Source: UBA3700 sp964478025
GTDB lineage: Bacteria > Bacillota > Clostridia > Christensenellales > UBA3700
Assembly: GCA_964478025.1 (NCBI GenBank)
Contig: CAYZGK010000011.1
Location: forward strand, 1 to 54,234
Direction: 5' to 3'
DNA: 54,234 bases
Positions 51,122 to 54,234 of this stretch are shown in pieces; within the stretch, counting starts at the first letter, position 1, and every line of letters begins with the position of its first letter. Under the pieces are notes generated by a model, which saw nothing but the letters and a program-made list of their open reading frames with translations, was not told the origin of the DNA and did not search any database. The translations under genes and the position numbers were made by a program.

Positions 51122-51720
51122 TGCAAAAAATAGTTTATCAAGTTGAAAATAGTTTATATATTAATGCAACAAATAAATGTACTTGTAATTGTACATTTTG
51201 TGTTCGTTCTTTTGATAATTTCATTTATGGAGATTTGTGGTTAGATAGAGAACCAACTCCTGATGAAGTATTAAATGAATTAAAAAAGTATAATTTAAAA
51301 GATTATAAGGAAGTTGTTTTCTGTGGATATGGTGAGCCTACATATAGACTTGATGTAATAGAAAAGGTGTCTGAGTATGTGCACTCCATGGGTGGCAAAA
51401 CTAGAATTAACACAAATGGACACGGAAATAAAATAAATGGAAGAGATATAACTCCTATTATTGTAAAGTGTATAGATACAATAGGTGTTTCTTTAAATGA
51501 TGTAAATGCTGAAGAATATAAAGAAATTTGTAGACCTGTATACGGAATTGATGGGTTTAATATAATGCTAGATTTTGCAAAAAAATGCGTTGATAATGGT
51601 GGAAATGTAGTATTTTCTGTTGTAGATATAATTGGAAAGGAAAAGATAGAAAAAGCAAAAGAAATCGCTAAGTCAATTGGTGCAAAACTTAGAATCAGAG
51701 AAATGATTGAAGATAAATAA
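51121..51720 (+). CDS. TatD-associated radical SAM protein
   Basis: 199 residues. Near the N-terminus, INATNKCTCNCTFCVRSF has the CxxxCxxC iron-sulfur motif (C-T-C-N-C-T-F-C), followed by VVFCGYGEPTYRLDVI, which supplies the GxE SAM-binding segment, and TRINTNGHGN. Short size and position directly after tatD match the 'TatD-linked radical SAM' family of Firmicutes; its substrate is not known. The N-terminal half is a near-complete half-barrel and the C-terminal part short, as in that family. Coupled by TAATG to both neighbours. Confidence 0.93.
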   Translation: MQKIVYQVENSLYINATNKCTCNCTFCVRSFDNFIYGDLWLDREPTPDEVLNELKKYNLKDYKEVVFCGYGEPTYRLDVIEKVSEYVHSMGGKTRINTNGHGNKINGRDITPIIVKCIDTIGVSLNDVNAEEYKEICRPVYGIDGFNIMLDFAKKCVDNGGNVVFSVVDIIGKEKIEKAKEIAKSIGAKLRIREMIEDK

Positions 51721-52556
51721 TGAGAAGCGTTAGTGAAGTTTTAAAAGATAATAATTTTAGGTTTAATAAACAATTTGGTCAAAATTTTATAACTGATACA
51801 AATCTTTTAGCTTCAATGGTTCAAGATGCAAATATAACAAATGAGGATATTGTTGTAGAAATAGGCCCAGGGGCTGGAACGCTAACAAGAGAAATAGCAA
51901 AAGTTGCAAAAAAAGTTTATGCATTTGAGATAGATAAAAATTTAGTTCCCATTTTAAATGAAACACTTCAAGATGTTTTAGATAAAGTTGAAGTAATTTT
52001 TAAAGATATTCAAAAAGTTAGTGAAAACGAGTTAAAAAAGTTGCTAAATGGGCAAAACTATAAGGTAGTTGCTAATCTTCCTTATTATATAACTACCCCG
52101 ATTATTATGAAATTTTTAGAAAGTGACTATAAGCCACAATCTATTACTATTATGGTTCAAAAGGAAGTTGCAGATAGACTAACATCAAAAGCAAACGATT
52201 CAGACTTTGGAGCAATAACTCTTGCAATAAACTTAGAAGGTGAGGCAATAGAGACTCGTTTTGTGTCAAGACAAATGTTTATGCCACCACCTAATGTAGA
52301 TAGCACTATTGTAAGAATAGATATTTTGGATAAATACAAAGATGTTGACAAGAAAAAGGTAAAGAAAATTATAAAAGCTGCCTTATGTATGAGAAGAAAA
52401 ACACTAGTAAATAACCTTTCAAATAGTTTTAAAATATCTAAAGAGGAAATTATAAAAATATTAGAGCAAATGAATTTAGATTCACTTGTTAGAGGAGAAG
52501 CTTTAGATATAGATCAATATATTAAACTTTCAACCTTGTTAAATATTGGTATATAA
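51720..52556 (+). CDS. rsmA: 16S rRNA dimethyladenosine transferase
   Basis: 278 residues. It dimethylates two adjacent adenosines near the 3' end of 16S rRNA (A1518/A1519 in E. coli numbering) late in small-subunit assembly. Visible motifs: KQFGQNFITDTNLL at the start, the SAM loop VVEIGPGAGTLTREIA, YAFEIDKN, and the catalytic VVANLPYYITTPIIMKFL (NLPY). C-terminal FMPPPNVDSTIVRI and MRRKTLVNNL are also typical of RsmA rather than Erm. The ATG overlaps the preceding stop. Confidence 0.96.
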   Translation: MRSVSEVLKDNNFRFNKQFGQNFITDTNLLASMVQDANITNEDIVVEIGPGAGTLTREIAKVAKKVYAFEIDKNLVPILNETLQDVLDKVEVIFKDIQKVSENELKKLLNGQNYKVVANLPYYITTPIIMKFLESDYKPQSITIMVQKEVADRLTSKANDSDFGAITLAINLEGEAIETRFVSRQMFMPPPNVDSTIVRIDILDKYKDVDKKKVKKIIKAALCMRRKTLVNNLSNSFKISKEEIIKILEQMNLDSLVRGEALDIDQYIKLSTLLNIGI

Positions 52557-52601
52557 GATTAGTTTATGTTATAATCGTAAAGGTTTAAAAGGGTAAGTGA
52601 A

Positions 52602-53558
52602 TTGAGATATTTATTTTTTGATATAGAGTGCGCTAATTGTTTTGATGGAAAAGGTAAAATTTGCAGCTTTGGTTATTGTATAGTAGATAAGAATTTTAAA
52701 GTGCTTGCACAAAAAGATATATTAATAAATCCAAGAAGTAGGTTTCATTTAGGACCAACAAATAAAGATGAGGGAATTAAACTTTCGTATCCACAAAGTG
52801 CATTTAGAGCAGCTCCTGATTTTAAATATTATTATGAAATAATAAAAGGTTTATTAACATCAAAAGACCAAATTGTTTTTGGCCATGCGGTTTATAATGA
52901 CCTATCTTTTATAAGATCAGATTGTGATAGATATAAAAAAGAAAAATTTGATATAAAAGCTTATGATACACAAGCCTTATACAAGCAAATATCTCAAGAA
53001 GGGTCAGAGGTAGGCCTTGATAGACTTTGTGATAAATACGAAATAGAAAAAGAACATTTACATAGAAGTGATTATGACGCATATCTTACAATGAGAGTTT
53101 TACAAGCTTTATGTAAAGAGCAAAATATGACAATTGATGAAATGGTTATAAATCATATAAATGCTTATGTTGAGATGAAAGATGGGGTAATTACTAAAGA
53201 ATTTTGCCCTCCAACTAATACAAAACTAATAACAGAATATGCTAAAAAAATCTCAGTAGAAAAGAAATATAAGATGATAGAATTGTGCACTAAAACATTT
53301 GGCTTTGATGATGATTTAGAAAATTCAGATATAAAACTTTGTAAAAAATTAGCTTATGCTATAAAGAAGCGTGGTGGACAATTTACAAATAAGCCTAAAA
53401 GAATGTATTACTATGTTCAAGTAAATGAAAATTCCATTAAATCTCAAAAAATTAAGAAGGGTATGGAAAACGGACAAGAAGTAAAAATTTTAACAATAGA
53501 TGAGTTAAAAGATTTAATAAAATTTGATGAAATAACAATTAAAGAGGAAAAACTATGA
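52602..53558 (+). CDS. DnaQ-like 3'-5' exonuclease with a BRCT-like C-terminus
   Basis: 318 residues from a TTG with AAAGGG upstream. An N-terminal DEDD exonuclease: YLFFDIECAN (first Asp-Glu), VFGHAVYNDLSFI (Asp), and HRSDYDAYLTMRVL (HxxxxD). The C-terminal 100 residues (from about CTKTFGFDDDLENS) hold KRGGQFTNKPKRMYYYVQV and VKILTIDELKDLI, whose layout resembles a BRCT domain; this part is tentative. Such exonucleases act in DNA repair or RNA turnover; it is not the replicative epsilon subunit on present evidence. It overlaps mtnN by ATGA. Confidence 0.85.
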   Translation: MRYLFFDIECANCFDGKGKICSFGYCIVDKNFKVLAQKDILINPRSRFHLGPTNKDEGIKLSYPQSAFRAAPDFKYYYEIIKGLLTSKDQIVFGHAVYNDLSFIRSDCDRYKKEKFDIKAYDTQALYKQISQEGSEVGLDRLCDKYEIEKEHLHRSDYDAYLTMRVLQALCKEQNMTIDEMVINHINAYVEMKDGVITKEFCPPTNTKLITEYAKKISVEKKYKMIELCTKTFGFDDDLENSDIKLCKKLAYAIKKRGGQFTNKPKRMYYYVQVNENSIKSQKIKKGMENGQEVKILTIDELKDLIKFDEITIKEEKL

Positions 53559-54232
53559 TAGGCATTATTGGAGCAATGAAAGTTGAGATAGAAGCTATAG
53601 AAGATTTAATGACCAATAAAGAAGAAATAAAAATTGGAACATTAAGTTTTACAAAAGGTTTAATTAACAATAAAGATGTTGTTGTGGCTGTTTGTGGTAT
53701 AGGTAAAGTTTTTGCTGGAATTTGCGCTCAAACAATGTGCTTAAATTTTAAGTTAGATTATCTACTTAATGTTGGAGTTGCCGGAAGTTTATCTAAAAAT
53801 TTAGGCATTGCAAATATTGCCATATCTAAAGACCTTGTACAACATGATATGGATACATCCCCTCTTGGAGATCCTAAGGGATTAATCTCTGGAATAAATA
53901 TAATTAAAATACCAGCAAATGAAGAACTTATGGAAAAAATAGAAAAAGCAAGCAAAGAATCAGATTTAAAATATGAAGTAGGAACAATAGCTTCTGGAGA
54001 TCAATTTATAGTTGATGGGGAAAAGAAAATGGAAATCATAAAGAATTTTTCTCCTATTGCTTGTGAAATGGAAGGAGCAGCAATAGCTCAAGTTGCATAT
54101 GTTAATAATGTTCCATTTTGTGTTATACGTGCTATTTCAGATAATGCTGATGGTTCGTCTCCAATAAGTTATATGGAATTTACAAAAATAGCAGTTCAAA
54201 ACTCTAAAAAATTAATATCTAAATTGATTTAA
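53555..54232 (+). CDS. mtnN: 5'-methylthioadenosine/S-adenosylhomocysteine nucleosidase
   Basis: 225 residues, complete to a TAA two bases before the window ends. It cleaves the glycosidic bond of methylthioadenosine and S-adenosylhomocysteine, recycling products of SAM-dependent reactions. Motifs: MIGIIGAMKVEIEAI at the start, GIGKVFAGICAQ, NVGVAGSL, and the specificity/catalytic stretch ASGDQFI, then CEMEGAAIAQVAY and the catalytic Asp in RAISDNADG. ATGA overlap with the exonuclease. It sits logically after SAM-using genes (rSAM, rsmA). Confidence 0.95.
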   Translation: MIGIIGAMKVEIEAIEDLMTNKEEIKIGTLSFTKGLINNKDVVVAVCGIGKVFAGICAQTMCLNFKLDYLLNVGVAGSLSKNLGIANIAISKDLVQHDMDTSPLGDPKGLISGINIIKIPANEELMEKIEKASKESDLKYEVGTIASGDQFIVDGEKKMEIIKNFSPIACEMEGAAIAQVAYVNNVPFCVIRAISDNADGSSPISYMEFTKIAVQNSKKLISKLI

Positions 54233-54234
54233 AA

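Noticed and set aside
1..54234. Prophage, insertion sequences, tRNA or rRNA genes
   Set aside because: I looked for transposase, integrase, structural phage proteins, tRNA-like TTCGA arms and rRNA segments and saw none that hold up.

Overview
The window is a strongly AT-rich stretch of chromosome from a low-GC Gram-positive-type bacterium, most likely a gut-associated member of the Clostridia or a relative. This rests on TTG/GTG starts, strong AGGAGG-type ribosome binding sites, TTGACA/TATAAT promoters, intrinsic terminators, DegV, an ECF S component, and a radical SAM gene coupled to tatD. A run of exactly 100 N (42394-42493) inside a repetitive gene marks a scaffold gap, so this is a draft, probably metagenomic, assembly. 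I saw no rRNA, tRNA, phage structural gene, transposase or cas gene.

Layout. 1-5.4 kb: tail of an AAA-type ATPase with a DUF4143-like end, upp, a beta-CASP metallo-beta-lactamase RNase-like protein, transketolase and dUTPase. 5.5-9 kb: a complete DUF4143 ATPase behind 33-bp iterons, then a GH27 alpha-galactosidase. 8.7-10.1 kb: an unidentified riboswitch-like leader with a terminator ahead of a DUF4430-like lipoprotein and an ECF S component. 10.2-16.1 kb: an anchored surface protein, a NahK-like sugar kinase, GalE and a membrane-bound nucleotide-sugar 4,6-dehydratase. 16.2-21 kb: an archaeal-type ATPase behind 27-bp repeats, then (minus strand) apgM coupled to a second anchored surface protein. 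21.1-26.5 kb: a GH2 beta-galactosidase, glycerol kinase, GPH sugar symporter operon.

26.5-36.1 kb is accessory. It holds a HipA-type kinase paired with a HipS-like/resolvase-HTH fusion under a promoter flanked by 32-bp repeats; a third intact ATPase; DegV; the RNA 2'-phosphotransferase KptA; a polymorphic-toxin tail with a candidate immunity gene; a small membrane protein; DUF4417; a YwqJ-like deaminase with two tandem immunity-like paralogues; and an XRE regulator. 36.3-46.2 kb: a MacB-like ABC transporter, a compact AlaRS without the C-terminal domain, a giant repetitive anchored protein and a PfkB kinase. 46.3-47.8 kb: an HTH-ADP-ribosyltransferase (DUF3990-like) gene with a partner, the pair bounded by two almost identical palindromes. 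47.9-54.2 kb: a small conserved protein, then a housekeeping run metG-tatD-rSAM-rsmA-exonuclease-mtnN.

The most distinctive theme is that nearly every accessory regulator, ATPase or toxin-like gene carries its own private set of repeated operator-like DNA at its promoter, often with one copy over or upstream of -35 and another at the transcription start or ribosome binding site. The HipT/HipS-HTH pair, the palindrome-flanked ART pair and the unidentified leader RNA are the best candidates for undescribed biology.
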